A DNA stretch of 39,105 nucleotides from Prevotellaceae bacterium UBA4361 (GCA_002393575.1 DGSN01000043.1:1-39105); one strand, 5' to 3'. Counted from the first letter of the stretch, positions 22,382 through 31,197 are shown. Translations and numbers: made by a program. Notes: generated from the sequence alone by a model not told the origin.

Positions 22382-23281
22382 ATGAAAGAAATGAAAAACT
22401 ACATGAAAAAGTATTGGTGGATAATTGTTATTGCAATTTTTATAATCGGATTGCCTATTCTATTGAACTTTTTGGTTTTCATGCCAACAAGCCAATTAAG
22501 TGTAGGTACATTACAAGATTGGATGTCTTTTTGGGGTAGCTATCTTAGCGCAACTATTAGTGCTTTAGTGGCGTTTGGGATACTAGTCCTTCAGCGAAAA
22601 GACTCAAAACAAAATTATGAACAAACCAGACGAGATAATCGAAGGCAGTATTCTTTTAATAAAAGGGTTACAGGATGGGATGATGCAACTAAAACTGAAA
22701 AAGAAAAAGAAGAGGCTCGACATTACCAAAGAAACTTATTCTTATATCAGCAAGAGATTCAATGGTTAAATGTTTTACGTGAGGCACTTGTCAAATACAT
22801 CTCAGCCTTTCAGGAGAACGAAATATGGGAAATCATCAATTCCATTCCATTGTCATCTTTTGAATCTATTCAACAAAAAATCAAAGCCGTATATAAGACC
22901 CTTAATCAAGCTGATACAACTCTCAATCTTGTAATCAGTGAGAACAGAAAGACTACGATAAGTGATACATACCAAAAGAAACTGGCAAAAATGTACGCCC
23001 GATATATGTCAATAATCAATGACATACAACTTCTTACATACCTATACTATAGCAAGGCTCCCATATCAGAAGAGACTTCAGACAGTCTCAACAATCTAAT
23101 GGCAGAGATGGACATAGATTCAAATAATATGAATTATAACCAATTCTCAGAATTAGCCTATCAACTCATTAAACCATTGTCAGGCATTTTAGAAGCAATT
23201 CGAACATTAAGCCAAAGCTGTATTAAAGAAGAAAGACAACGTATTGATTCGATAATGAATGGTGGCGACAACGAGAAATGA
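22382..23281 (+). CDS. Two-helix inner-membrane protein with large cytoplasmic helical domain
   Basis: A 299-residue protein. Residues about 11-31 (YWWIIVIAIFIIGLPILLNF) and 45-68 (WMSFWGSYLSATISALVAF) are membrane helices, followed by a charged QRKDSKQNYEQTRRDNRRQ turn. The remaining 220 residues are helical and cytoplasmic. The FWGSYLSATISALVAF motif is a pattern I know from uncharacterised membrane proteins beside mobile or defence genes, but I cannot name a family. It lies one base after the HTH gene and is translationally coupled. It could be a sensor or effector of the cassette. No catalytic motif is visible. Confidence 0.65.
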   Translation: MKEMKNYMKKYWWIIVIAIFIIGLPILLNFLVFMPTSQLSVGTLQDWMSFWGSYLSATISALVAFGILVLQRKDSKQNYEQTRRDNRRQYSFNKRVTGWDDATKTEKEKEEARHYQRNLFLYQQEIQWLNVLREALVKYISAFQENEIWEIINSIPLSSFESIQQKIKAVYKTLNQADTTLNLVISENRKTTISDTYQKKLAKMYARYMSIINDIQLLTYLYYSKAPISEETSDSLNNLMAEMDIDSNNMNYNQFSELAYQLIKPLSGILEAIRTLSQSCIKEERQRIDSIMNGGDNEK

Positions 23282-23292
23282 AATCTTAGAAA

Positions 23293-23400
23293 ATGTGTAT
23301 AATATCAGATAGAATAATATGGAACAACAAAAATTTTATGTTGTACATAGGCCCCTCGACAACTAATATCAATCAGATTTTAAAGAAACGAACAGTATGA
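23293..23400 (+). CDS. Possible 35-residue leader peptide
   Basis: MCIISDRIIWNNKN...KKRTV is open from an ATG 11 bases after the membrane gene, and its TGA overlaps the ATG of the zinc-ribbon gene as ATGA. Such an overlap suggests translational coupling or a leader peptide. The length is short and the protein-likeness weak, so it may simply be an open stretch. Confidence 0.3.
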   Translation: MCIISDRIIWNNKNFMLYIGPSTTNINQILKKRTV

Positions 23401-25364
23401 GATACAAAAAACTTTTACCCATTGCCAAGTATGACGACTATATAAAAGAATGGGATTATGAAAAAAACAAAGATCATAATCCAAATACCCTAACTGCAGG
23501 AAGTTCCCATAAAGTATGGTGGAAGTGTTCTGTATGCGGACATAGCTGGCAAGCTGCTCCTAGTCGCAGGAGACTTCAAGGTTTCAGATGTCCAAATTGC
23601 AGTTTAAAGAATGTGAACACTGAAAGAATAAACAAGAAAGGTAGTTTTGCAGACAATTTTCCAGAAAGAGCAAAAGATTGGGATTACGAAAAAAATGGTG
23701 AACTTTTACCTTCTCAAGTTACTGCGGGTTCAAATATTAAAGTATATTGGAAATGTCATATTTGTGGTCATGAGTGGAATGGCATGATCATCACTCAAGC
23801 AAAAGCTAAATATGGTTGCGAAAAATGTGCTTATAGAGAAAGATCATTAAAGAGATATGGTGATAAACCACTTATTGAGACTCACCCTCAAATAGCAGAC
23901 GAATGGGATTACAAGAAAAATGGAGAATTGACTCCATATAATGTAACTGCGCATCTTCATAAACGTGTTAATTGGATTTGTCATAAGGGTCATCATTGGG
24001 CTGCATTCGTTAGTGCTCGTGCAAGACTAAATATAGGTTGTCCACAATGTAAAAAGGAATGGGGCACTTCATTCCCAGAGCAAGCAATATACTTTTATCT
24101 TAGAAAAGTGACAAAAGCACAAAACAGGTATGTATTCAAAGGGGAGGAGATAGACATTTTTTTAGGTGACAAAGAATGGAATATTGCTATAGAGTATGAT
24201 GGCGCCTACTACCATTCTACACTGAAGTCTCAAAATAGAGAAAAAAAGAAGAACCAATGTTTAGCAGACAATGGAATAAGGCTGATAAGGATAAAAGAAG
24301 GTGATTACGACAAAGTATCCAATGGTGTTATTTATGTAAAATATCAGAGTGACCATACTTACCTAAAATGGGTTGTAAATGAGATACTTAAATTATGTGG
24401 TAAAGAAGAATGCATTGATCAATTAGACATTGATATTGAAAGAGATAGAAATCAAATATATGCACTTTATATACAATCAGAGAAAGAAAACAGCATAGTA
24501 GCCCGAATCCCTGAAGTGGCCAAACAGTGGGATTATGAAAAGAATGGCGACATTAAACCGGAATATATACCTTGCACAAGTCACAAGAAGTTTTACTGGA
24601 AATGTGAAAAAGGACATTCGTGGAAAGCAGAAGTTAGCACTCGCCTTAAGGGACATGGCTGTCCATATTGTGCAAGGATTATTTTATCCCCTGGAGAGAA
24701 TGACTTGCTATCTCAAAATCCAGAACTTGTAAAAGAATGGGATTATGATAGAAATGGAGACCTCACACCCGATAAGATAACAGTCAATAACTGTAAAAGA
24801 GTATGGTGGGTATGTAAGACATGTGGTCACCATTGGGCGGTTGGAGTCTGTCATCGTAATAAGGGGGAAGGATGTCCCAAATGTGCAGATAAGCAAAGAA
24901 CTCTTTCCAAACACAAAAGAATCGTAGCATTAAAGGGATCATTCGCAGATAATTATCCACAATTGTTGAATGAATGGGATTACGATAGAAATGGAGGGTT
25001 AGATCCCAAAACGCTTCCTCCTCATTGTAGGGAAAAAGTATGGTGGATATGCAGTATTTGCGGTCATTCATGGCAGGCAACAATGGATACAAGGGCAAAG
25101 GGAAGTGGTTGCAACCAATGCGCAGATAAACAAAGAATCCTTACTCAACGTAAAAGAATCGTTGAATTAAAGGGGGCCTTTGCGGATACTCATCCCCATT
25201 TGATTAAGGACTGGGATTATTCAAAAAACGAGGGTACGCCCAATGACTATTCTGCAGGTTCCGGTTATCGAGCATATTGGAAATGTCATCATTGCGGATA
25301 TGAATGGGAAGTTTCTATATCTAAGAGAACAGGAGGGCATAAATGTCCAAAATGTCACCAATAA
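23397..25364 (+). CDS. Seven-zinc-ribbon protein with embedded Vsr/DUF559-like nuclease domain
   Basis: A 655-residue cytoplasmic protein. Seven copies of a DUF4379-type zinc ribbon begin with EWDYEKN-like motifs near residues 19, 95, 170, 378, 448, 527 and 606. Each runs on to W-K-C-xx-CGH-W and CP-x-C. Copies 3 and 4 have C-x-KGH in place of CxxCGH. Between copies 3 and 4, residues 225-305 form a PD-(D/E)XK domain like Vsr/DUF559 enzymes: SFPEQAIYFYL (E228), GEEIDIFLG (D253), AIEYDGAYYH (E266, D268) and IRLIRIKEG. It is probably a DNA endonuclease whose ribbons select the target. The function is unproven; it is the last gene of the cassette and strikingly AT-rich. Confidence 0.82.
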   Translation: MRYKKLLPIAKYDDYIKEWDYEKNKDHNPNTLTAGSSHKVWWKCSVCGHSWQAAPSRRRLQGFRCPNCSLKNVNTERINKKGSFADNFPERAKDWDYEKNGELLPSQVTAGSNIKVYWKCHICGHEWNGMIITQAKAKYGCEKCAYRERSLKRYGDKPLIETHPQIADEWDYKKNGELTPYNVTAHLHKRVNWICHKGHHWAAFVSARARLNIGCPQCKKEWGTSFPEQAIYFYLRKVTKAQNRYVFKGEEIDIFLGDKEWNIAIEYDGAYYHSTLKSQNREKKKNQCLADNGIRLIRIKEGDYDKVSNGVIYVKYQSDHTYLKWVVNEILKLCGKEECIDQLDIDIERDRNQIYALYIQSEKENSIVARIPEVAKQWDYEKNGDIKPEYIPCTSHKKFYWKCEKGHSWKAEVSTRLKGHGCPYCARIILSPGENDLLSQNPELVKEWDYDRNGDLTPDKITVNNCKRVWWVCKTCGHHWAVGVCHRNKGEGCPKCADKQRTLSKHKRIVALKGSFADNYPQLLNEWDYDRNGGLDPKTLPPHCREKVWWICSICGHSWQATMDTRAKGSGCNQCADKQRILTQRKRIVELKGAFADTHPHLIKDWDYSKNEGTPNDYSAGSGYRAYWKCHHCGYEWEVSISKRTGGHKCPKCHQ

Positions 25365-25654
25365 TTGTATGAAAACAAGATTAACAACATACTTAATGGG
25401 ACACTTCGTATTTCTGTGAATGATACGGTTCGTTAAAACGCATTTTACCTCTTCTCTCTGCGTCACTTATATAACATTGACAGGTACTTTACTCTTTCAA
25501 TCAGCAAGTCGCCCATTTTCAAGGTTAAGGTGTCTTGAGTGTTGTGCATGGAGAGCGTACCTGAAATGTTGAAGTAGGGTTACATTGTAGACCTCGGCCT
25601 TATAGGAATACTGTATTTCTCTTGCACTAACAGGTGGGTCGAGAAGGCAGATGA

Positions 25655-25765
25655 TTTGCAACTCACAAGTGTTACGCCATCGCTCTATTTCCGTCCGGCG
25701 AGGTGGCTGTGGTTATCAAGGGTGCTACATCGCAATTGGCTAAGGAAGCTTATGAAGATGAGTAG
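25655..25765 (+). pseudogene. Orphan C-terminal fragment
   Basis: A 36-codon open stretch after a TGA reads FATHKCYAIALFPSGEVAVV and then IKGATSQLAKEAYEDE before TAG. It looks like the genuine end of a protein but has no start. It is probably a remnant left by insertion or deletion at the edge of the accessory segment. The 492-base gap 25365-25856 contains this and the terminator at 25795; otherwise I see nothing. Confidence 0.4.
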
Positions 25766-25794
25766 TGAAAGTATAGGCATTTCTGCATAAATAG

Positions 25795-25843
25795 GGCTAC
25801 CCGAATTTCTCGCTGAGCTGCGAGGGTTCGGGTAACCTTTCTT
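25795..25843. terminator. Bidirectional terminator at the right edge of the accessory segment
   Basis: GCTACCCGAA pairs with TTCGGGTAAC (one mismatch), and CTCGC pairs with GCGAG inside. The plus-strand side continues CTTTCTT. It separates the cassette from the convergent minus-strand gene ending at 25857. Confidence 0.82.
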
Positions 25844-25856
25844 ATTCACAATGTTT

Positions 25857-26324
25857 CTATAGGTTTTTCATTCCCCAGAATTGGTTGATACGGATTCTGG
25901 AATAGCCGATGTGTTCAATTAGCCAATGCTGTAACTCATGGACATAATGAAATTCCTCATTCTGCATTTCCTCCCCAAGTGGAGTGTTTCGTAATCTTTC
26001 TGCCATTGTTACCATAAAAGGAGGTCTCGAATAGATGTCCTCTTGTAGGTACACTTTGCCTGGCTCATAATGTCGAACATGAACTGTGTCGTAGTAGATT
26101 AGCTTTGCAAGTTCACTGTGAATAGGAACGCCCTCTATGTATTGGGCTGGGACATCTGCCCATACATCTGCGAGAGTTATTGTGCCATCATTATTAATGG
26201 CCCATACAGGATAAACTTGAATTTTCGACTGTGTAATGTTGAGAGTCGCAAAATCCTTGTAATCACTACTGATAGTAACAATGTCGCCTACATTGAACTT
26301 GGATGTTGTGATTTTCTTTGTCAT
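25857..26324 (-). CDS. Protein of unknown function with a HELQH motif
   Basis: A 155-residue cytoplasmic protein I do not recognise. Residues about 9-55 look like a beta-barrel of the KOW/SH3 sort (FNVGDIVTISSDYKDFAT and onward). The C-terminus is helical (EFHYVHELQHWLIEHIGYSR). HELQH (129-133) has the form HExxH of zinc metallopeptidases and the helix continues with HI, but no third ligand motif is clear, so this may be chance. It has a possible TATTTTTGT promoter element at 26367 and lies alone. The 366-base gap 26325-26690 holds nothing else I can name. Confidence 0.6.
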   Translation of the reverse strand: MTKKITTSKFNVGDIVTISSDYKDFATLNITQSKIQVYPVWAINNDGTITLADVWADVPAQYIEGVPIHSELAKLIYYDTVHVRHYEPGKVYLQEDIYSRPPFMVTMAERLRNTPLGEEMQNEEFHYVHELQHWLIEHIGYSRIRINQFWGMKNL

Positions 26325-26366
26325 ATATAAACAAATTTATGATTGTTTGAGGAATATTCCTCGCTG

Positions 26367-26375
26367 ACAAAAATA
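26367..26375 (-). promoter_or_regulatory. Possible -7 element for the HELQH gene
   Basis: The minus strand reads TATTTTTGT, about 40 bases before the ATG at 26324. A second match (TAAATTTGT) at 26331-26339 would imply a leaderless message. No -33 box is clear. Confidence 0.35.
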
Positions 26376-26690
26376 ATGTTAAGGAAGCTCGTTGAAAAGG
26401 GCGATCAAGTCGAACATTCTGTGTATTGATAGCTTTTGGAGCAATTTATAGAAAAATACTAGAGAATTTTACTGCAAATGTTTAGGATTTTGACATTCGA
26501 AAAACTTAAACATCTTATTATGAGTCGATTTTCAATTATACATATCAGTCTAAAACAACTTCTTTTTGTTCAACTTATAGGTTAGGGCAAACACCCCCGT
26601 TTTGTCACGTCGTTTAACTCTTATTAACAAAGGAGACTAAAAAACTTTGCTATAGTAGGATCCTTCCACAAGTCTCGCTATGTCATCAGC

Positions 26691-28886
26691 TTAGTTTCCA
26701 AGAATAATGTTCACGAGTGCTACTACATCTGATATGTCGATGTTGTTGTCTCCGTTCATGTCGCCATATTTTGGTACGTTCGTGAGAGAGTTGTCACCGA
26801 GGATGTAGTTGACCATCAGGACGACATCGGAAATGTCAACGTTGCCGTCGAGGTTGACATCGCCTTTCAGTCCAGAAAGTTCGATGTTGGAGATGGTGTA
26901 GCTGTTGCTGGTGGCACTGCTGTCGAATGTTACATTGAAAACCAAATAGACGATGGCTGTGTTGTCGTTCATGTCTCGGTATTTCAAGGCTTCGCGGATG
27001 GTGCGACGAGTGCCGTCGCTGTTGGCATTGGGAAATTGTCCTACTGTTACCGACTTGTTGCTTTTCGTGAATTCTGCAAAGACGACGGTGTTGTTGCCAA
27101 AAACGGCGGCATTGCCGTTGGACTGGAACCAATGTCCAAAGTCGGGGTTGGTGGTCCGTCCTGTTTCTTGCAAACTGCCATCGGCATTGGCGGCATAGTT
27201 CATGATTTGTCCTTTTTCGGGACCATTGGTATTGTAGTCAACGACTCTGCTGAATATGTCGTCGCTTCCCAGTTGGAAGGCGGTGCCAATGGTTGCCATG
27301 TCGGAAGCATTGAAGGTGATGGTCGTTCCGCTGAAATCGCTTGCTGGACGAAGTGTGACATCGTAGGTGATGGTAGCATTGGCAATGGCACGTCCGTCGA
27401 GGGTTGGTTCTCCCAAGATGTCAGTGTTGATAAATTCCACTTGGTAAGGCCATTGGTCGTCGTTCTCCACATTCTCATCCCATTTGTGCTGGATGTAGGT
27501 GCTGGGTGTTGGTGAAACGACAAGCCACATTCGCGATGCGTCTTCTGGTACTGTGAGGGTGATGTTTTCTGTCTGTCCGCCTGTGCCTGTGCAATGGATG
27601 CTGTTGTCGTCGAAATACTCTCGTGTGCCATCTTTCTTCAGGACGACGTAGCCGATTCGGAATCCGCGTGATGACTCTGCCACAGCTGGGTTGTAGGTGG
27701 TTCTGCCCGATGAGGTGTAGGATGACAGGGAATTGAGGTATTCGGCAGGGTCGCCTGTGGCAAGGGAGCATCCTGGTGTGAGGGCTGTGAATTTTGTCGT
27801 GATGGTTGTTCCCGATGCAGGGACGTTGAGCGGAATCACATTGAATCCTGTGCTTTGCGGACAACTGCTGTATGCCACTTGGTATTTGCCTGCTGCCAGT
27901 TTGACTTTGTTGAAATTGAATTTCCCGATGTAGCTGTCTTTCATATAGGGTTTGCAGAAATCGAAATCGTAGGTTACGGCATGGAGGGCGTAGTCGAAAT
28001 GCAGGTGGTATAACTCATCTACGCTTAAGCTTTTGCAGTCCATCAGTACTTCGTTGAAGTCCTTGTTGCTTGTTTCGTGCGTGTTCCATACGTTAGCGAT
28101 GGTTCGGATGTTGTTGTATTTCTGTACGAGATAGATGAAGAACATATAGGATTGGTAGCGTTGCCACTCGTGGGTGAAAGCATAGTTGTGTGACTTCTGG
28201 AAAATGTCTGCCATTCCACTTTCTGTAAATACCTCCTCGGGGTATGACTGCAAAGCCTGCCAGTTGGCAGTGGTTTCCCAAATGGTGGAGCCAATGCCGA
28301 TGGCACCGTGGAAACCCGTGAAGCAATTGGCATCCCTGCCATGATTGGAATCTTCTGCATAGCACATATAGTGGAACGAATGTCCTACTTCGTGAGCCAA
28401 TGCAGAACCCGCAGGCTTGCATGTGGCTGGATTGAGCCAAAGGGCTGGCACTTGGAAGTCGTAACCTCCACCATAACAAGTCCACGTCGTGGTGTAGTTC
28501 ATCAGAATCATCATCTTGTATTTCCTCAGATTGGATGTTTCAGGGTTGACAAAGCCCAGTTGGGAACATTCCAGTTCGTAGAATGCTTCAGCCTTGGCTA
28601 AGATGTCGTCGATGTCGATGGTCATGTCCGTGCCATTGAGGGAAGGAGCTTGATTGGGGTCGCTGCCAAATCCTTTCTGCCAGAAGATGATGCAGTTGTC
28701 TGTTTCCTTGCTTCGGCTGAACGACCATTGCAAGTCTTGATTTCCGTTTTCTGTGTATTCTTTTGTTTGGGAGTTATACACCCATCCCGAAGGGATATAT
28801 ACCGACTTCTGGGCTTGGATAGAAAACGTGGAGAGCAACAAGAAGATAATGAAAAGTGATGAGCGACAAAATACGGGATTTTTCAT
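26691..28886 (-). CDS. Secreted DUF6055/DUF4859 protein with zinc-peptidase-like motif and C-terminal dockerin
   Basis: A 731-residue secreted protein. Residues 1-26 are a signal peptide (...FSIQAQ). The N-terminal half looks like DUF6055 and contains SALAHEVGHSFHYMCYAE, with HEVGH at 165-169, the zinc-binding form HExxH of gluzincins. Residues about 490-660 resemble DUF4859, a beta-sandwich. The last 59 residues (673-731) are a type I dockerin with two DxNxDxxxD calcium loops (GDVNLDGNVDISDVVLMVNY and GDMNGDNNIDISDVVALVNI). In many Bacteroidetes these replace a sorting tail. The protein is probably a metallopeptidase or carbohydrate-active protein. No cohesin is in the window. It is a single gene with its own promoter. 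Confidence 0.85.
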   Translation of the reverse strand: MKNPVFCRSSLFIIFLLLSTFSIQAQKSVYIPSGWVYNSQTKEYTENGNQDLQWSFSRSKETDNCIIFWQKGFGSDPNQAPSLNGTDMTIDIDDILAKAEAFYELECSQLGFVNPETSNLRKYKMMILMNYTTTWTCYGGGYDFQVPALWLNPATCKPAGSALAHEVGHSFHYMCYAEDSNHGRDANCFTGFHGAIGIGSTIWETTANWQALQSYPEEVFTESGMADIFQKSHNYAFTHEWQRYQSYMFFIYLVQKYNNIRTIANVWNTHETSNKDFNEVLMDCKSLSVDELYHLHFDYALHAVTYDFDFCKPYMKDSYIGKFNFNKVKLAAGKYQVAYSSCPQSTGFNVIPLNVPASGTTITTKFTALTPGCSLATGDPAEYLNSLSSYTSSGRTTYNPAVAESSRGFRIGYVVLKKDGTREYFDDNSIHCTGTGGQTENITLTVPEDASRMWLVVSPTPSTYIQHKWDENVENDDQWPYQVEFINTDILGEPTLDGRAIANATITYDVTLRPASDFSGTTITFNASDMATIGTAFQLGSDDIFSRVVDYNTNGPEKGQIMNYAANADGSLQETGRTTNPDFGHWFQSNGNAAVFGNNTVVFAEFTKSNKSVTVGQFPNANSDGTRRTIREALKYRDMNDNTAIVYLVFNVTFDSSATSNSYTISNIELSGLKGDVNLDGNVDISDVVLMVNYILGDNSLTNVPKYGDMNGDNNIDISDVVALVNIILGN

Positions 28887-28914
28887 TGTAAACAGGGTTT
28901 TTCGTTATTGAGTT

Positions 28915-28944
28915 ACAAATGTAGTGAAAAAATAGAAAATTCAA
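28915..28944 (-). promoter_or_regulatory. Promoter of the dockerin-protein gene
   Basis: The minus strand has TTG (28944-28942), 18 bases and TACATTTGT (28923-28915); leader about 20 bases. The 453-base gap 28887-29339 also holds the heptamer tracts at 29075-29148 and the mltG promoter. Confidence 0.6.
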
Positions 28945-29074
28945 CATTTTTTTTATGATTATTTGTACCCTCGGTTACTGAGCTTAGTAATCATTAAAAA
29001 ATAAATTGGTACGTTTTTTAGGAAAGAAATTAAAATAATTAGAATAATATTTTCGGAAATAAAATGTTTTGAGA

Positions 29075-29148
29075 TGGTCAAAGGTCAAAAGTCGAAGGAG
29101 CAACTTGATAGCCTATTTTTCACTTTTCATTTTTCACTTTTCACTTAC
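29075..29148. repeat. Two heptamer tracts (GGTCAAA and TTTTCAC)
   Basis: GGTCAAA-GGTCAAA-AGTCGAA runs at 29077-29096 and TTTTTCAC/TTTTCAT/TTTTCAC/TTTTCAC at 29117-29146. Both have a 7-base period, like the tracts near 1294, 4332, 36116 and 38236. Confidence 0.65.
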
Positions 29149-29289
29149 ATGTCAACACTTGATTTTTGGAGTAATTATGATTGTTATTCTAATTTCTTTC
29201 CTAAAAAATCATGTCATTTATACCAAGTTATTATTTCATTGTTCCCAAATAAAAAAGTATTTTGGAACGTGTGAGTGAAAAAAAAATCG

Positions 29290-29298
29290 TAACTTTGC
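29290..29298 (+). promoter_or_regulatory. -7 promoter element of mltG
   Basis: TAACTTTGC matches TAnnTTTG fully, about 40 bases before the ATG. The nearest TTTG (29261-29264) is 25 bases away, further than usual. Confidence 0.55.
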
Positions 29299-29339
29299 CA
29301 TTTCTTTAGCAATTACTTATCTCTTACCTTCTTTTATTT

Positions 29340-30362
29340 ATGAGTAAAATCTTGAAAGGAACACTGATAGGCGTAGTGGCAGTTGCATTGGTAGCGGCTG
29401 GAGTCGGATATTATGCCATTGGTCCATGCTTGACGAACGAGCAGGAAGAATTCGTTTATGTGGATGCGGACGACAATCTCGATTCCGTGATGAACAAAGT
29501 GGATGAGGTTGCACACCCCAAGACGATGATGGGATTCAAGGCATTGGCTTCCCACGGAAAATATGGCGACAGAATCCGAACGGGACGTTACACGATAGAC
29601 CCCGACATGACGATGCTGCAGTTGTTCCGCAACTTGCGCAATCATCAGCAGGATCCTATCAAGTTGGTGGTGCCAACAACTCGCACCCTTGCTGACATGG
29701 CTGGACGTGTTACGGAGAAGCTGATGATAGACTCTTTGTCGTTGGTGCAGTCAATTTCCGATTCTGCCGTATGTGCCAAGTTTGGACTCAACCATCAAAC
29801 CATGCCGTCGCTGTTCATTCCCAACACCTACCAAGTGTTTTGGGATATGTCGGTTGATGATTTTCTTGAGCGCATGAAGAAAGAGCACGATAACTTCTGG
29901 AATGCTGACCGCTTGGCAAAAGCCAAAGCGCATGGTCTTGACCCTCAACAAGTTGCAACATTGGCGAGTATTGTGGATTCAGAAAGTGCCTACGACCCTG
30001 AAAAGCCACGCATCGCAGGGCTCTACTTGAATCGTCTGAAGATGGGAATGCCATTGCAGAGTGACCCGACTGTTATCTTTGCAGTTGGTGACTTCACTAT
30101 TCGTCGCGTTCTCAATGTGCATCTCAACACCAACTCTCCTTACAACACTTACAAGAACATTGGTCTTCCTCCAGGTCCTATCCGCATACCATCCATTGCG
30201 GGTTTGGAGGCTGTGCTCAATGCCGAGAAGCATGGCTATCTCTATATGTGTGCAAAGGAAGATTTCTCTGGTTCTCACAACTTTGCCACTACTTTTGCAC
30301 AGCACGCTGCAAATGCTCGCAGATACACGCAGGCTCTGAATCAGCGTGGAATCATGAAATGA
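29340..30362 (+). CDS. mltG: Endolytic murein transglycosylase MltG
   Basis: A 340-residue inner-membrane lytic transglycosylase that cuts nascent glycan strands and sets their length. An N-terminal anchor (LIGVVAVALVAAGVGYYAIG) is followed by a LysM-like subdomain and the YceG core: ATLASIVDSESAYDPEKPRI carries the conserved catalytic Glu region, then GLYLNRLKMGMPLQSDPTVI and YNTYKNIGLPPGPI. All core motifs are intact and length is normal. It begins a three-gene run with a TPR protein and secG. Confidence 0.95.
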   Translation: MSKILKGTLIGVVAVALVAAGVGYYAIGPCLTNEQEEFVYVDADDNLDSVMNKVDEVAHPKTMMGFKALASHGKYGDRIRTGRYTIDPDMTMLQLFRNLRNHQQDPIKLVVPTTRTLADMAGRVTEKLMIDSLSLVQSISDSAVCAKFGLNHQTMPSLFIPNTYQVFWDMSVDDFLERMKKEHDNFWNADRLAKAKAHGLDPQQVATLASIVDSESAYDPEKPRIAGLYLNRLKMGMPLQSDPTVIFAVGDFTIRRVLNVHLNTNSPYNTYKNIGLPPGPIRIPSIAGLEAVLNAEKHGYLYMCAKEDFSGSHNFATTFAQHAANARRYTQALNQRGIMK

Positions 30363-30395
30363 TGTTCTCACTCCTGAACAATTGAACAAAACAAG

Positions 30396-31169
30396 ATGGA
30401 CCTCTCAGAACTTATAAACGACAAAAGCAAACTGAATCGCAGCACATTGGAAGAACTGGGTAAGTTGGTGGAGCAATATCCTTACCATCAAACTGCTCGC
30501 TTGCTGTATGTTGCCAACTTGTTTGCTGTTCGTGATAAATCGTTTGGCGAAGAGCTTCGCAAAGCAAGTGTCCTCGTTCCCGACCGAGTGGCTCTGTTCC
30601 AGATGTTTGAAGGAATGCACTACGAAGAAGAGCGGCAGCAAGACAAGCAAATGGTTGAAAACAGCATCGTGACAGAGGGTGACGACCGCACCGTGAACCT
30701 CATCGACAGTTTTCTTCAGTCGCAAATCCCTTCCGACGAATCGTCGGACAGCCGAGCCACGCAGCCTCACGATGTGCCAACGATTGCGGAAGTGACTTCC
30801 GACTATGCCACTTTCCTCGAAATGCAAGATGTGCATGCCCTCCAAAACGAGGAAGCACCAAGCTTGCAGGGGGCAGAGCTTATCGACAATTTCATTCGTG
30901 AAACAAGTGGTAAGCAACGCTACGAAATGCCTGACATCGACAGTAGCGACGAGCTGGGTTCGTTGAGTATGGACACCAAAGAAGTGCCTGACGATGACTT
31001 ATATAACGAGAAAATCGTCAATATCCTCATAAAACAGGGCCGATATGAGCAGGCATTAGAAATATTAAACAAGATTTGTTTGAATAATCCAGAAAAAAAC
31101 ACTACCTTTGCAACTCAAATGCGGCTACTTGAAGTTGTGGTTGGGCGAACTGCCCAAGACAAGCATTGA
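30396..31169 (+). CDS. TPR-containing protein between mltG and secG
   Basis: A 257-residue cytoplasmic protein found between mltG and secG in Prevotella and Bacteroides. Residues 1-85 are helical (LSELINDKSKLNRSTLEELG, then PYHQTARLLYVANLFAVRDK). The middle is acidic and disordered. The C-terminus carries one TPR-like unit (KIVNILIKQGRYEQALEILN then KICLNNP). The function is unknown; the position suggests a role linked to secretion or envelope growth. The start lies 33 bases after mltG, and secG follows 28 bases after it. Confidence 0.75.
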   Translation: MDLSELINDKSKLNRSTLEELGKLVEQYPYHQTARLLYVANLFAVRDKSFGEELRKASVLVPDRVALFQMFEGMHYEEERQQDKQMVENSIVTEGDDRTVNLIDSFLQSQIPSDESSDSRATQPHDVPTIAEVTSDYATFLEMQDVHALQNEEAPSLQGAELIDNFIRETSGKQRYEMPDIDSSDELGSLSMDTKEVPDDDLYNEKIVNILIKQGRYEQALEILNKICLNNPEKNTTFATQMRLLEVVVGRTAQDKH

Positions 31170-31197
31170 AAAATCAGAAATTTAAAAGCTTTAAAAA

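Noticed and set aside
25515..25725. Minus-strand open stretch with text such as SYKAEVYNVTLLQHFRYALH
   Set aside because: No start codon, closed by stops on both ends, and no neighbouring signal; could be a remnant but too weak to list.
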